Source: JBBQXY01 sp051004815 | Lineage (GTDB): Bacteria > Chloroflexota > Ktedonobacteria > Ktedonobacterales > Ktedonobacteraceae | Assembly (NCBI GenBank): GCA_051004815.1 | Contig: JBPCJY010000240.1 | Coordinates: forward strand, 1 to 64,000 | Reading direction: 5' to 3' | DNA length: 64,000 bases | Shown here: in pieces, positions 18,921 through 27,209 of the stretch | How positions within the stretch are numbered: the stretch's first letter is position 1 | How the letters are laid out: every line of letters starts with the position of its first letter | Notes under the pieces: model-generated | Told to the model about the DNA's origin: nothing | The model's database searches: none | Seen by the model: only the letters and a program-made list of their open reading frames with translations | Position numbers and translations under genes: made by a program

Positions 18921-19436
18921 ATGCCACAGAAACGTTATAGCGCACCACCGCAAATGGTGATTGACCCATCCAAGAAATATGTCGCGACATTCCATACCGG
19001 CGCGGGCGATTTCCAGGTCGAGCTATTTGCCGCCCAGGCTCCCGTCACAGTCAACAATTTCGTGTTCCTGGCACGCGAAGGCTTTTACAACAATACAACC
19101 TTCCACCGCGTGATTCCCGGCTTTATGGCCCAGGCGGGCGATCCCACCGGCACCGGAACGGGCGACCCCGGCTACAAGTTTAACGATGAGCGCGGAGCCT
19201 TGTCGCTGAAACATGAAGGTGCGGGTATCCTCTCGATGGCGAATGCCGGTGCCAACACCAATGGCTCCCAATTCTTCATCACCTATGGCCCAACACCCCA
19301 CCTGAATGGTAAACACGGGGTTTTCGGCAGGGTCATTTCGGGCATGAATAATGTCCTGGCTATCAAAGAGCGCGATCCCCAACGCGCACGCGAGCCTGGC
19401 ACCCAGCTTATCTCGGTTGATATCAGCGAAAGCTAA
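18921..19436 (+). CDS. Soluble cyclophilin-type peptidyl-prolyl isomerase
   Basis: 171 residues, a single cyclophilin domain with no signal peptide. Catalytic motifs are [26 protein letters not shown] and [12 protein letters not shown]. The best-fit role is cytosolic peptidyl-prolyl isomerisation. It is a close paralogue of the membrane-anchored upstream gene, pointing to a tandem duplication with one copy retargeted. It ends in a 12-bp hairpin. Confidence 0.93.
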   Translation: MPQKRYSAPPQMVIDPSKKYVATFHTGAGDFQVELFAAQAPVTVNNFVFLAREGFYNNTTFHRVIPGFMAQAGDPTGTGTGDPGYKFNDERGALSLKHEGAGILSMANAGANTNGSQFFITYGPTPHLNGKHGVFGRVISGMNNVLAIKERDPQRAREPGTQLISVDISES

Positions 19437-19460
19437 ACTAACACCTTCATCATTGATCTA

Positions 19461-19488
19461 TCGGTGCAATTCGTCAGAATTGCACCGA
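19461..19488. terminator. Hairpin after the cyclophilin pair
   Basis: A perfect 12-bp stem (TCGGTGCAATTC) with a GTCA loop, followed by GCCTTTG, 25 bases past the stop. Confidence 0.75.
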
Positions 19489-19538
19489 GCCTTTGTGGGT
19501 CAGTTGGAAAGACGGGAATAAAGACCCATCACACAAAT

Positions 19539-20123
19539 TTACACATGACCCGTGATGCGCTCCGCGTGCACCTCTTCCAAGCCCTTTGATGTCTCAACCT
19601 TCTGGTCCGCATGCAGCATTCCAACCGTCGCACTGATCAAGTACCAGCCTAAGGGGCCCACCAACAGCACAATCCGTTCGGTCACTCCATCATTGGGAGA
19701 ACGAGAATTGACGTTCCCTACAAAGTTCCCCACAAGGGCCGGATCTATAAGATGCACCAGACTTACGATCGGGAATACCGTCATAAGAAGACCAATGACG
19801 AGACAGTAACACCCATACACACGCCACCGGCGGGTGAAGACGAGCTTCGCGCCCAGGATTATCGATGCGATGGCGAGCAGAAGGAAGATGATGATGGGAG
19901 AGAGCTGGTGTAGCACCGCGTGCAAGCTATTTTGCGGTGCCAGGTAGGGGTTCGGAATGAACAGGCCAGCCATGACCCACCCCAAATGTGAGAGCACGAG
20001 GAACGTGCCAACGACGTAGAGCCAGGCTTGCCCCAGGATTGGGCGCATACGCCGAACGTACCCAACTGTGAAGGCGATGAGCAGCAGGCCGAAAAGGATG
20101 AAGTTGGCTTGCTGATGTTCCAT
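19539..20123 (-). CDS. DUF998-like six-TM membrane protein
   Basis: 194 residues with about six hydrophobic segments. The C-terminal part (NDGVTERIVLLVGPLGWYLI) resembles DUF998-type proteins, a family of unknown function. The start ATG is followed by GAACATC, and the 30 bases before it copy the TetR promoter region: a TATACT box sits 6 bases before the ATG. That geometry leaves no room for a ribosome site and points to a leaderless mRNA. The shared sequence makes it the likely target of the TetR repressor 100 bases upstream. Confidence 0.7.
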   Translation of the reverse strand: MEHQQANFILFGLLLIAFTVGYVRRMRPILGQAWLYVVGTFLVLSHLGWVMAGLFIPNPYLAPQNSLHAVLHQLSPIIIFLLLAIASIILGAKLVFTRRWRVYGCYCLVIGLLMTVFPIVSLVHLIDPALVGNFVGNVNSRSPNDGVTERIVLLVGPLGWYLISATVGMLHADQKVETSKGLEEVHAERITGHV

Positions 20124-20152
20124 AGATGGAGTATACCATATTCAATAGGTAA
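20120..20152 (-). promoter_or_regulatory. Promoter/half-operator of the DUF998-like gene
   Basis: The block CATAGATGGAGTATACC followed by ATTCAATAGG copies the left arm of the TetR palindrome with a few changes. It includes the TATACT -10 box 6 bases before the start codon. Unlike the TetR copy, it has only one arm. Confidence 0.6.
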
Positions 20153-20226
20153 ATTACTACCCAAATTGCTGTCTTCGGAGGAGTTGTAAAATATCCTGCG
20201 CAGTTCCGCGCTATCTCAGAACGATG

Positions 20227-20877
20227 TCACTCGTTGATAGGCTCAAGTAGATGCCCGGTCAAGAGAGTGGTCAGCCAGCTTTCATAGCGCGAAGCTTCCC
20301 AGCCTTGTTTCATGACCAGCATACGATAGAGGTCGTAGCTTGTCAGCGACCAGAGTACATCGGTAGCCTCCTCAAGTGAGAGGTCATGACGCAATACCCC
20401 TTGTTCGCGCAGATCAGCAATCAAATAGGCCTGCCTCTGACGCCGTCTTGCCTCAATCTGCTGTGCCAGATCTGCCAGTTCGGGAGCTACGACACCAGCA
20501 GTCCGCAACAGCTCAAACTCTGAGCTTAGTGACTCGTAGACCCGGCGCGTAATCAGCACGACAAGCCTCACCCGCTGTAGTGGTTCCTGACTTGTACGAA
20601 GCTGGTTAAGGAGGTGTTGGATGTGGATATCGAAAGCAGCAGGGTTCACGAGTTCAGCAAGGATCGCGGTCTTGGACCCAACAACCGCTGAGACCGTTTT
20701 CGGAGAGACGCCAGCGGCCTCGGCAATCGCCTCCAGAGTCATTCTCGCATAGCCTCTGCTAGTAAGCAGTTCACGCGCTGCGACCAGGATACGTTGGTGC
20801 GTCTCCACTGCCTGGCGTTGACGCTTCAGCGAGTGATAGGGACGCTTTTCTTCTTCAGATTTATTTGTATGTTTCAT
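20227..20877 (-). CDS. TetR-family repressor
   Basis: 216 residues. The N-terminal DNA-binding domain at about 20-68 reads ILVAARELLTSRGYARMTLEAIAEAAGVSPKTVSAVVGSKTAIL, the standard TetR helix-turn-helix. The C-terminal ligand-binding part is not specific to a known subgroup. The gene starts within a 57-bp palindrome, so autoregulation is likely, and the downstream membrane gene has a related promoter block. It probably senses a small molecule handled by that membrane protein; this is inference. The -10 box sits 6 bases before the ATG, suggesting a leaderless transcript. Confidence 0.92.
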   Translation of the reverse strand: MKHTNKSEEEKRPYHSLKRQRQAVETHQRILVAARELLTSRGYARMTLEAIAEAAGVSPKTVSAVVGSKTAILAELVNPAAFDIHIQHLLNQLRTSQEPLQRVRLVVLITRRVYESLSSEFELLRTAGVVAPELADLAQQIEARRRQRQAYLIADLREQGVLRHDLSLEEATDVLWSLTSYDLYRMLVMKQGWEASRYESWLTTLLTGHLLEPINE

Positions 20878-20925
20878 AGATGAAGTATATCCTATTCAAT
20901 AGGATATACTTCATCTATGAAACAT
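20869..20925. promoter_or_regulatory. 57-bp perfect palindrome: TetR promoter/operator
   Basis: Arms 20869-20896 and 20898-20925 are exact inverted copies around one central base. The left arm contains the first three codons of the TetR gene, and the right arm mirrors the same start, including an ATGAAACAT with no reading frame behind it. The -10 box TATACT is present in both orientations. Confidence 0.85.
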
Positions 20926-20953
20926 GCCAATGTTTTTTTCGCCTGTTATTGTT

Positions 20954-21001
20954 CTTGCATTTAAAGCTCTTATGTACCAATATAAGAGCTTTAAATGCAA
21001 G
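20954..21001. terminator. Hairpin in the TetR/sigma intergenic region
   Basis: A 20-bp stem (20954-20973 with 20982-21001; core TTTAAAGCTCTTA) around an 8-base loop. It is AT-rich and stands between the TetR palindrome and the sigma gene terminator, so its host gene is unclear; it could be a remnant of a small element. Confidence 0.45.
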
Positions 21002-21056
21002 ACGAGGGTGATGATAACTGTTGCTCTGCCCTAAAATATTTGCTGTAGAGCCAAAA

Positions 21057-21112
21057 CACACAAGCGAGGAGGCTGGACAACCATACGATTGTCCAGCCTC
21101 CTCGCTTGTGTG
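21057..21112 (-). terminator. 24-bp perfect stem after the sigma factor gene
   Basis: Arms 21057-21080 and 21089-21112 are exact inverted copies (core GCGAGGAGGCTGGACAA), starting about 15 bases past the reverse-strand stop; the following TTTT is short. Confidence 0.75.
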
Positions 21113-21126
21113 CCAATAACTATGGA

Positions 21127-22308
21127 TTAGCCGCGTAACCGCTCCAGAACAGGGGGTTGGCGCAGTTTTGCCAATGCCCCGGCCTCGATTTGGCGGACTC
21201 GTTCACGGGTAATACCCAACTCGCGTCCCACCTGTTCGAGTGGGTGAGCCTGACCATTGCCCAGGCCGAAGCGCAATTGCAAGACAAGCCGTTCGCGTGG
21301 CGTGAGTACGGACTCGAGAACGCGCTGAACCTCATCCTTCAAGGTTTGCGTGGTGGCTATGTCTTCAGGCGAGGCTGACTCCGTGTCTGCTAGAACGTCG
21401 CCCAATTCCTGTTCTTCATCTTCGCCAACGGGCAACTCTAGGGAAACAGGAGCACCAGGGGCTGATTGTAGTTCGATCATGCGTAGTGGGTCTAAACCAG
21501 TGGCATCCGCTAATTCTTGTTCGCTCGGTTCACGTCCCAACTCTTGTAAGAGCCGTTGACGCTCACGTCGGATACGATTGAGTGCGGTGTTGACATAAAC
21601 GGGGAGGCGAATAGTACGTCCCTTGTCCGCGACGGCCCGGCTAATAGCCTGGCGTATCCACCAGGTAGCATGGGTCGAGAAGCGATGACCACGACGCCAG
21701 TCATAACGCTGAACGGCGCGGATCAAGCCAATGTTCCCTTCCTGGATCAAGTCAAGGAGTGTCAGGCCACGCCCAACATACCGTTTGGCAATACTGACGA
21801 CCAAGCGGAGATTGGCTAAGATGAACTGTTTCATGGCGTCGCGATCGCCATTCTCAATGCGCTTCGCCAGCTCGATTTCGCGCTCATGCGTAATCATCGG
21901 AACACGGCCAATCTCGCGGAGATAGGTCATCACAGCATCTGATTCACCTGCATCAGTAGTGTTGGCGGCATTCTCATCTTGATCTTCTGAACGGCGGCGG
22001 CGCATGGGTGGACGACGCGATTGTGTCTCGCTTTCCGCGGCAACTGTAGGAAGTGTAAGAATAGAAGCAGTTGCCAGTTCGGGTGAGGCGTGTAACTGAG
22101 TCAGGTCTTCATGTATAGCAGACATTTCTTCCAACTCCTGCTCATCTTTACCAGGTTCTACCTCCACGTCATCCTCAGCAGTATTATCAAGATTCTTGGC
22201 GAGAAGCTGCTCAACAATGTCGAACGGCTTCTCTTGCTCTGTCTTCGCGTTTGTTGTATCCAATGTTAGCGTCGTCCCCGTCATGGCACGCTGTTGTAGA
22301 TCTATCAT
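21127..22308 (-). CDS. RNA polymerase sigma-70 factor, primary-type architecture
   Basis: 393 residues. An acidic, low-similarity N-terminus of about 125 residues precedes region 1.2 (DAVMTYLREIGRVPMIT), region 2 (LRLVVSIAKRYVGRGLTLLDLIQEGNIGLIRAV, RFSTHATWWIRQAI), region 3 and region 4 (LTPRERLVLQLRFGL, ITRERVRQIEAGAL). This is the layout of primary or close group 2 sigma factors. Region 4 recognises -35 and region 2 the -10 element. ATG at 22308 has GGAGGG 6 bases upstream. Whether it is the housekeeping sigma or a group 2 paralogue cannot be decided from one gene. Confidence 0.92.
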   Translation of the reverse strand: MIDLQQRAMTGTTLTLDTTNAKTEQEKPFDIVEQLLAKNLDNTAEDDVEVEPGKDEQELEEMSAIHEDLTQLHASPELATASILTLPTVAAESETQSRRPPMRRRRSEDQDENAANTTDAGESDAVMTYLREIGRVPMITHEREIELAKRIENGDRDAMKQFILANLRLVVSIAKRYVGRGLTLLDLIQEGNIGLIRAVQRYDWRRGHRFSTHATWWIRQAISRAVADKGRTIRLPVYVNTALNRIRRERQRLLQELGREPSEQELADATGLDPLRMIELQSAPGAPVSLELPVGEDEEQELGDVLADTESASPEDIATTQTLKDEVQRVLESVLTPRERLVLQLRFGLGNGQAHPLEQVGRELGITRERVRQIEAGALAKLRQPPVLERLRG

Positions 22309-22607
22309 TGTGCGCCCTCCATGAAAAGTACCATTTAATCTTAAGCAGCAAGATATAAGTTTCGTCGTCTGGTCCTACACTCAAGGATAGCGAACCTACC
22401 CTTAAATCGAACACCAGGTCCGAGTACCGAGTGGGAGGAGGTCAAAGACGTGCAATTATGTTTCTATTATAAGAAACACTATCAGATCGGAAAATATTCC
22501 TTACCAATACAATTATACCGTATGTTCCCCCTTTCATTCTAGTCCCTGGGGCCTTCTTTTGGCTGTATCCAATAAATCCGTATATATTCAATACGTCTGA
22601 AGCCCCC

Positions 22608-23309
22608 TTAAGGTAGCAAAGTGCCAGATCCGCCCTCGGTTGCCACTTGATCCACCGCTGTAGAAGTGGGCGTTATAGCTTGCTTCACTCGCTTTTTGGC
22701 CACAAGTGGCAGCAATTTCAGCAGATAGAAGGCCAGGATGATAACGACGAGAAGCCCGATCAGCAATGCTGAAATGCCACTGAGCAGGTCTCCTACGACA
22801 TCCAAACTTGCGCCAAAGAGAAAGCCCAGCCCCAATGGAATAACCGCACCGAGTGTTTCTCCTCCTGCATCGAAGAGCAAGAAGCGGCGAAAAGGATAGG
22901 GGTCTGCACCAGCCAGCACATTAATGACGCCGCCCAATGCCGAAAAAAGAAAGCGGCTCAAAAAGATGGCCCATCCTCCATGACGCCCAAAATATGCTCG
23001 TGACCGTGCGATAACCTCCGGTGAAATAAGGCGCAAGCGACGCGACCGCTCAAGCCAGTCTAAAACTCTACTGCCCCAACGCCGTCCAATCCAATATCCA
23101 ACCGTATCGCCGCACACCGCCGCACTGGTCGCGGTGATAGCCAGAATGACAAAGTTAAAATCCCCCAGCGCGGCAAAAGCTCCTGCCGCCAGTAAAACCA
23201 GCACGATTGGCAGTGGCACACCCACTGATGCAACAAAAACAGCAAGCCAGAGAGCCGGATAGCCAAATTGCTGCAGCCAATTGATCAGGTAGGGGAGAAC
23301 TGAATTCAT
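22608..23309 (-). CDS. DedA/VTT-domain membrane protein
   Basis: 233 residues. Motifs include FVASVGVPLPIVLVLLAAGAF, GDTVGYWIGRRWG and SRFLFSALGGVINVLAGADPYPFRRF, with the conserved Arg of the DedA re-entrant loop and four to five membrane segments. DedA proteins are flippase-like and are linked to undecaprenyl-phosphate or phosphatidylethanolamine recycling; the substrate here is unknown. Its ATG overlaps the stop of the upstream gene by ATGA, so the two are co-translated. Confidence 0.88.
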   Translation of the reverse strand: MNSVLPYLINWLQQFGYPALWLAVFVASVGVPLPIVLVLLAAGAFAALGDFNFVILAITATSAAVCGDTVGYWIGRRWGSRVLDWLERSRRLRLISPEVIARSRAYFGRHGGWAIFLSRFLFSALGGVINVLAGADPYPFRRFLLFDAGGETLGAVIPLGLGFLFGASLDVVGDLLSGISALLIGLLVVIILAFYLLKLLPLVAKKRVKQAITPTSTAVDQVATEGGSGTLLP

Positions 23310-23782
23310 GCACCCACCCTCTCACCATCCGCGTTGATGGCTATGTGACCACTGCTCCTGAACCTTTTCTGTGCGCTCGGTGTCTTGCCGTTGCCCGGTA
23401 GATGTTGAGGTGCAGTTGTTTTATGCTTGCTAGGGTGTTGCTTACGGTAGGTTTGAATTGCGTTCTCGATAGTGTTAATAAAGTTAGTAACTGGGCGATT
23501 ATAATGTGATGCCAGTACGTGCAAGGGGGTATGCCGTGGAAGTTGCGTGCCAGAAATACGCAGCGTTTGGTACAGGTAAGTTTCTGGCACATGGTAAAAA
23601 TGGGCGATGTAAGGAATCGTCATCCAGGGACTGATAGAGCGTACATCAGCATTCGCAGCATAGGCGTTTTGTTGCTGTAAGGCTTGAAAATCGTGATAGG
23701 TCTCGATGGCCGCAAACACTGTCGCACCCAGTGCCAGGCACAAGAAGACGCTGATGAGGATTACTTTTACCCGCAAGCTCAA
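23306..23782 (-). CDS. Hypothetical membrane-anchored protein upstream of DedA
   Basis: 158 residues, TTG start with AGGAG about 12 bases upstream. An N-terminal hydrophobic segment (VILISVFLCLALGATVFAA) is a signal peptide or anchor, followed by an extracytoplasmic segment with WMTIPYIAHFYHVPETYLYQTL, which resembles small LysM-like or helical modules but is not recognised. The tail is basic and low complexity. It overlaps DedA by four bases, suggesting a function at the same membrane site. Confidence 0.6.
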   Translation of the reverse strand: MSLRVKVILISVFLCLALGATVFAAIETYHDFQALQQQNAYAANADVRSISPWMTIPYIAHFYHVPETYLYQTLRISGTQLPRHTPLHVLASHYNRPVTNFINTIENAIQTYRKQHPSKHKTTAPQHLPGNGKTPSAQKRFRSSGHIAINADGERVGA

Positions 23783-23846
23783 ATATTACACAACTCCTAC
23801 TGCTGTTTCTCTTGACGTTGCGTGGCCTCTCCTTTAGAATAACAGA

Positions 23847-24296
23847 ATGGAAGCTTTTTCGCAACGGTTAGATGTAACCATTCGGCGCATCGATAAAGCC
23901 TTACCCCTGCCGACCTATGCAACGGCGGGTTCAGTAGGGTTTGACCTGTTGTGCCGTGAAGATACCGAGATTGCCCCGCGCAAGCTTGGTCTGGTGCCAG
24001 GGAATGTGATTGTACAGACTCCCCCCGGCTATATGCTGCTCGTAACCTTGCGCAGCAGTACGCCACGTCGCAAGGGGTTGCTCATTCCGCACGGTTTGGG
24101 CATCATTGACCAGGATTATTGCGGTGAGGGTGATGAATTGATGATGCAAGTGTATAATTTCCGTGACGAGGCGGTCACAGTGAAGCGCGGTGAACGCATT
24201 GCGCAAGGTATGTTCGTGCCCATCCTCCAGGTGCGTTGGCACGAGGTGGAGCAGATGGGCCAGGGACGTGGTGGCTTCGGAAGTACAGGTGCTTGA
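23847..24296 (+). CDS. dut: dUTP diphosphatase (trimeric type)
   Basis: 149 residues. All five dUTPase motifs can be found: AGSVGFDLLC (1), RSSTPRRKGL (2), GIIDQDYCGEGDEL (3), RGERIAQGMFVP (4) and RGGFGSTGA (5). Motif 3 carries Cys in place of the common Arg. The enzyme hydrolyses dUTP to dUMP, keeping uracil out of DNA and feeding dTMP synthesis. Its stop codon overlaps the next start as TGATG, so the J-domain gene is translationally coupled. No strong ribosome site is visible upstream. Confidence 0.88.
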   Translation: MEAFSQRLDVTIRRIDKALPLPTYATAGSVGFDLLCREDTEIAPRKLGLVPGNVIVQTPPGYMLLVTLRSSTPRRKGLLIPHGLGIIDQDYCGEGDELMMQVYNFRDEAVTVKRGERIAQGMFVPILQVRWHEVEQMGQGRGGFGSTGA

Positions 24297-24682
24297 TGTC
24301 TTTACCGGATTATTACCTCTTGCTCGAACTGCCAGCGACAGCGACGCAGAGCGAAATTAAACGCTCTTACCGACGCCTGGCACGTCGTTATCATCCAGAC
24401 CTCAATCCCGCGGCCCTGGATCGCCATATCAAACTACTCAACGAAGCCTATAAAATCCTCAGCAATCCCACCACACGCGCCGCTTACGACGAACAATGCC
24501 GCATCCTGCGCGAGGAAGCGGCACAACGCCGTCACCAACAGGAAAGGGCGCAGCTCCGCCAGCAACAGGAAGAAGCACGCCGTCGTCAGCAGCAGTTAGC
24601 GGCAAAGCGCGAACCCAAAATGACATGGGTCGAGGGCATCTTTGGCTTTGTGCGCGAATTGAAGAAAGGGCTACGCGATTAA
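24296..24682 (+). CDS. Short J-domain (DnaJ-like) protein
   Basis: 128 residues. Residues 5-68 are a J domain with the HPD motif (RRYHPDLNPAALD), DYYLLLELPATATQSEIKRSYRRLA and the typical helix I-IV pattern. The rest is a Gln/Arg-rich helical tail, without the glycine-rich, zinc or C-terminal domains of full DnaJ. It probably recruits an Hsp70 to a particular client. The start is the ATG that overlaps the dUTPase stop; the frame also runs further upstream but without a better start. Confidence 0.85.
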   Translation: MSLPDYYLLLELPATATQSEIKRSYRRLARRYHPDLNPAALDRHIKLLNEAYKILSNPTTRAAYDEQCRILREEAAQRRHQQERAQLRQQQEEARRRQQQLAAKREPKMTWVEGIFGFVRELKKGLRD

Positions 24683-26459
24683 CACAGACGCACGTCTCGC
24701 GCTGACGGTCGAGGGTCTCTGGTGGCGTTACCCTACCTTTAGTACAACGCTCAATCCCTGGGTACTGCGTGGCGTTGATTTGCGGGTGGCAGCGGGTGAG
24801 TGCATAGGCATTACCGGCCCCAGTGGCGCGGGCAAGACGACGCTTTGCCGCACATTGCTCGGTGCCATTCCCTCTAGCTCCCGCCTGACGCCAGCGCAAC
24901 TGCCAGCACATTTTCGTGGCAATGTGGCTATCTTCGGCGAGCCGGTGACCGTTAAAACTGCCGCTACTAATCGCATTGGTATGGTGCTGCAAGACCCCGA
25001 AAACCAGTTCTTACGCATGAGCCTGTTGCACGAATTAGGTCTGGGACTGCAAATCCAGGGCATTCCCAATGACGAGATTGTGCAAAGGGCTTACCAGGCC
25101 CTCTGTCAGGTTGGATTGGAGCATCTCTGGCATGGGGCCGCTTACCTGCATCCCGCCGACCTCTCCGGTGGACAGAAGCAGCGCGTGGCGATAGCTGCTT
25201 TCCTCGCCCTGCGACCAGAAATCCTCATTCTGGACGAGCCAACCAGCGACCTGGACCCGCTCGGTAAGTGCGAAGTCATTGAGACGATTGCCCGGCTACG
25301 CAATGACTATCGCATGACGATTGTGCTGGTCGAGCAGGACCCGGATATACTCTCCGCTTTCTGTGAACGCATTGCCTTATTGCACGAGGGACATATCGCG
25401 TTGTTGGCTCCGCCGAAAGATTTTTATGCTGAACAAGCTCTATTGGAACGCAGCGGAGCCTCGGTTGGCGAATTGACGCGCATCTCGTGGTACACAGGTT
25501 TGACGTATGCATCTCACCCCCCACTAACGATAGATGAGGGTGAGCAAGCCTTTCTACAAGGAGAACATGGACTCATAGCGCAAGCACCATCGCGGATGCC
25601 TATGCCAGCAACTGCTAGCTCCTTGCCGACACAGGAGGCGGTTGTGCTGGCTGAAAATGTAGCGTATAGCTACGATGATGGCACCGTAGCCTTGCGCGGT
25701 GTAGACCTGACGCTCTATCGTGGAGAGATGCTGGCCTTACTCGGCCCCAACGGCAGTGGCAAAACGACCCTGGCGAAAATCCTGGCGGGGATTTATCGCC
25801 CTGCACATGGGCGTGTGGTGATTTTAGGAAAAGACCTCGCGTCACGCAAAGTACGTGCAAGCTTGCCGCGCTCAGTCGGCTACGTCTTTCAGAATCCCGA
25901 CCACCAGCTTTTCCGTCGTACCGTATACGCCGAGGTGGAATATGGACTACGTAATCTGGGCGTAGCCGCTCCGCAACGACGCCTGGCAGCCGCAGGAGCT
26001 TTGGAAGCCGTGGGCCTGACATCGTATGCCGACGAAGACCCTCTCTTCCTGGGCAAAGGGCAACGCCAACGGCTAGCTGTAGCAGCAGTGCTCGCCATGG
26101 GGCCTGAGCTATTGATTGTCGATGAACCAACCACGGGCCAGGATTATCGTATGATTAGCGGTATTATGACGCTCTTTCGCGCTTTACAACGACAGGGAAA
26201 GACGATTCTGCTCATCACACATGATATGTCGCTAGTAGCGGAGTATTGCCAGCGCGTAGTGACATTTAGTGAAGGAAAAGTAGCTTTTACCGGAACACCG
26301 ACGGCGTTATTTACCAACATCGAGATGCTGAACAAGACAGGATTACGTCCACCAGCCACGGCAGCCCTGGCAAACCGCTTACACACCTATCGACCGGATT
26401 ATCCGTTCTTGTTGACGGTTGAGCAGTGGGTAACAGCGTTGCAGAGGAAGCTGCAATGA
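24678..26459 (+). CDS. Fused ECF-type ABC ATPases (A1-A2 in one chain)
   Basis: Two ABC domains in one chain. Domain 1 has Walker A GPSGAGKTT, signature LSGGQKQRVAIAA and Walker B LLILDEP-type EILILDEPTSDLDPLG. Domain 2 has Walker A GPNGSGKTT, Q-loop VFQNPDHQLF, LGKGQRQRLAVAAVL in place of the usual LSGG, and Walker B LLIVDEPTTG. The annotated TTG at 24780 would delete the beta-strand before Walker A. The frame is open back to 24663 and gives ALTVEGLWWRYP, so the true start lies upstream and must be non-ATG: ATT at 24678 overlaps the J-domain gene's TAA, or CTG at 24702. It energises a membrane vitamin or metal importer; the membrane T component is not in this window. Confidence 0.85.
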   Translation: MNTDARLALTVEGLWWRYPTFSTTLNPWVLRGVDLRVAAGECIGITGPSGAGKTTLCRTLLGAIPSSSRLTPAQLPAHFRGNVAIFGEPVTVKTAATNRIGMVLQDPENQFLRMSLLHELGLGLQIQGIPNDEIVQRAYQALCQVGLEHLWHGAAYLHPADLSGGQKQRVAIAAFLALRPEILILDEPTSDLDPLGKCEVIETIARLRNDYRMTIVLVEQDPDILSAFCERIALLHEGHIALLAPPKDFYAEQALLERSGASVGELTRISWYTGLTYASHPPLTIDEGEQAFLQGEHGLIAQAPSRMPMPATASSLPTQEAVVLAENVAYSYDDGTVALRGVDLTLYRGEMLALLGPNGSGKTTLAKILAGIYRPAHGRVVILGKDLASRKVRASLPRSVGYVFQNPDHQLFRRTVYAEVEYGLRNLGVAAPQRRLAAAGALEAVGLTSYADEDPLFLGKGQRQRLAVAAVLAMGPELLIVDEPTTGQDYRMISGIMTLFRALQRQGKTILLITHDMSLVAEYCQRVVTFSEGKVAFTGTPTALFTNIEMLNKTGLRPPATAALANRLHTYRPDYPFLLTVEQWVTALQRKLQ

Positions 26460-26490
26460 ATGGATGTTCCTCTATCAAAAACGTGCTGCT

Positions 26491-27192
26491 TTAACTCAAA
26501 AAATTGCGTACCGTTAGCCCGAAACGTTCAACGGCAGGCCCCAGTGTCCTCAGTAAAATAGAGCCGATGACCAGCGTAATCACTACATTTGACAGTGACC
26601 AGGCGAACCAGCCTGGCAGCAAAGTATTGGCTGGATTAATGCCGCCCCAGATCAAAATAAGGTTGCCATACAGACCACCAAGTATGTTATTGACCAGCAC
26701 TGCCGCGACCAGGAAAAAGAGAAAACCACGAACAGTGTAGACATCCTTGCCGATGGGACTGATACCAAAACGTCGTGCGAAGAGTCGATAGAGCAGCATT
26801 GGCAGACCCAGTTGCAGCAGATCAACGGTACCAAAGGGGATGGCAAGCAATAGCGGCAGACCCGCCAGCAGACCAGCTCCAACAAAATTGCCAATGTAAG
26901 CGATGACAAAGGCCCAGCCACCAAACCAGAGCGCGAAGGGAATACCAAAGCCAATCGCGAGAAAGACAGATGAGATGATAGAGATACCCGAAGGCAGAGA
27001 AATAATAGCTAACCAGGAAAGGATGGTATAGACCGCAGTGGCAGTGGCTACCGCTACAATCTGGCCCAGACCAGGTGCAGGCGTGTTCGTGAGCTTTAGA
27101 GCATACGTAATCGCTGTCGAGCTATCCCCTTTTAGCCCCGGTAGTTCGGGCGGCTCATCTAGGTGTATCTCAACATCTTCAGTTTCATCCAT
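26491..27192 (-). CDS. ECF transporter S-component-like membrane protein
   Basis: 233 residues with about six hydrophobic segments after a 40-residue acidic N-terminus. Segments include AVYTILSWLAIISLPSGISIISSVFLAIGFG, WGGINPANTLLPGWFAWSLSN and NNILGGLYGNLILIWG, similar to substrate-binding S components of ECF transporters. It is convergent with the fused ATPase gene, 31 bases apart, which supports a common transporter although they cannot share one transcript. The ligand is unknown and no riboswitch is seen. Confidence 0.68.
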   Translation of the reverse strand: MDETEDVEIHLDEPPELPGLKGDSSTAITYALKLTNTPAPGLGQIVAVATATAVYTILSWLAIISLPSGISIISSVFLAIGFGIPFALWFGGWAFVIAYIGNFVGAGLLAGLPLLLAIPFGTVDLLQLGLPMLLYRLFARRFGISPIGKDVYTVRGFLFFLVAAVLVNNILGGLYGNLILIWGGINPANTLLPGWFAWSLSNVVITLVIGSILLRTLGPAVERFGLTVRNFLS

Positions 27193-27209
27193 CTAATCGT
27201 GATTCCCTT

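Noticed and set aside
20917..20945. ATGAAACAT mirrored start to the right of the TetR palindrome
   Set aside because: The frame stops after a few codons with no coding content; it is a by-product of the inverted duplication.
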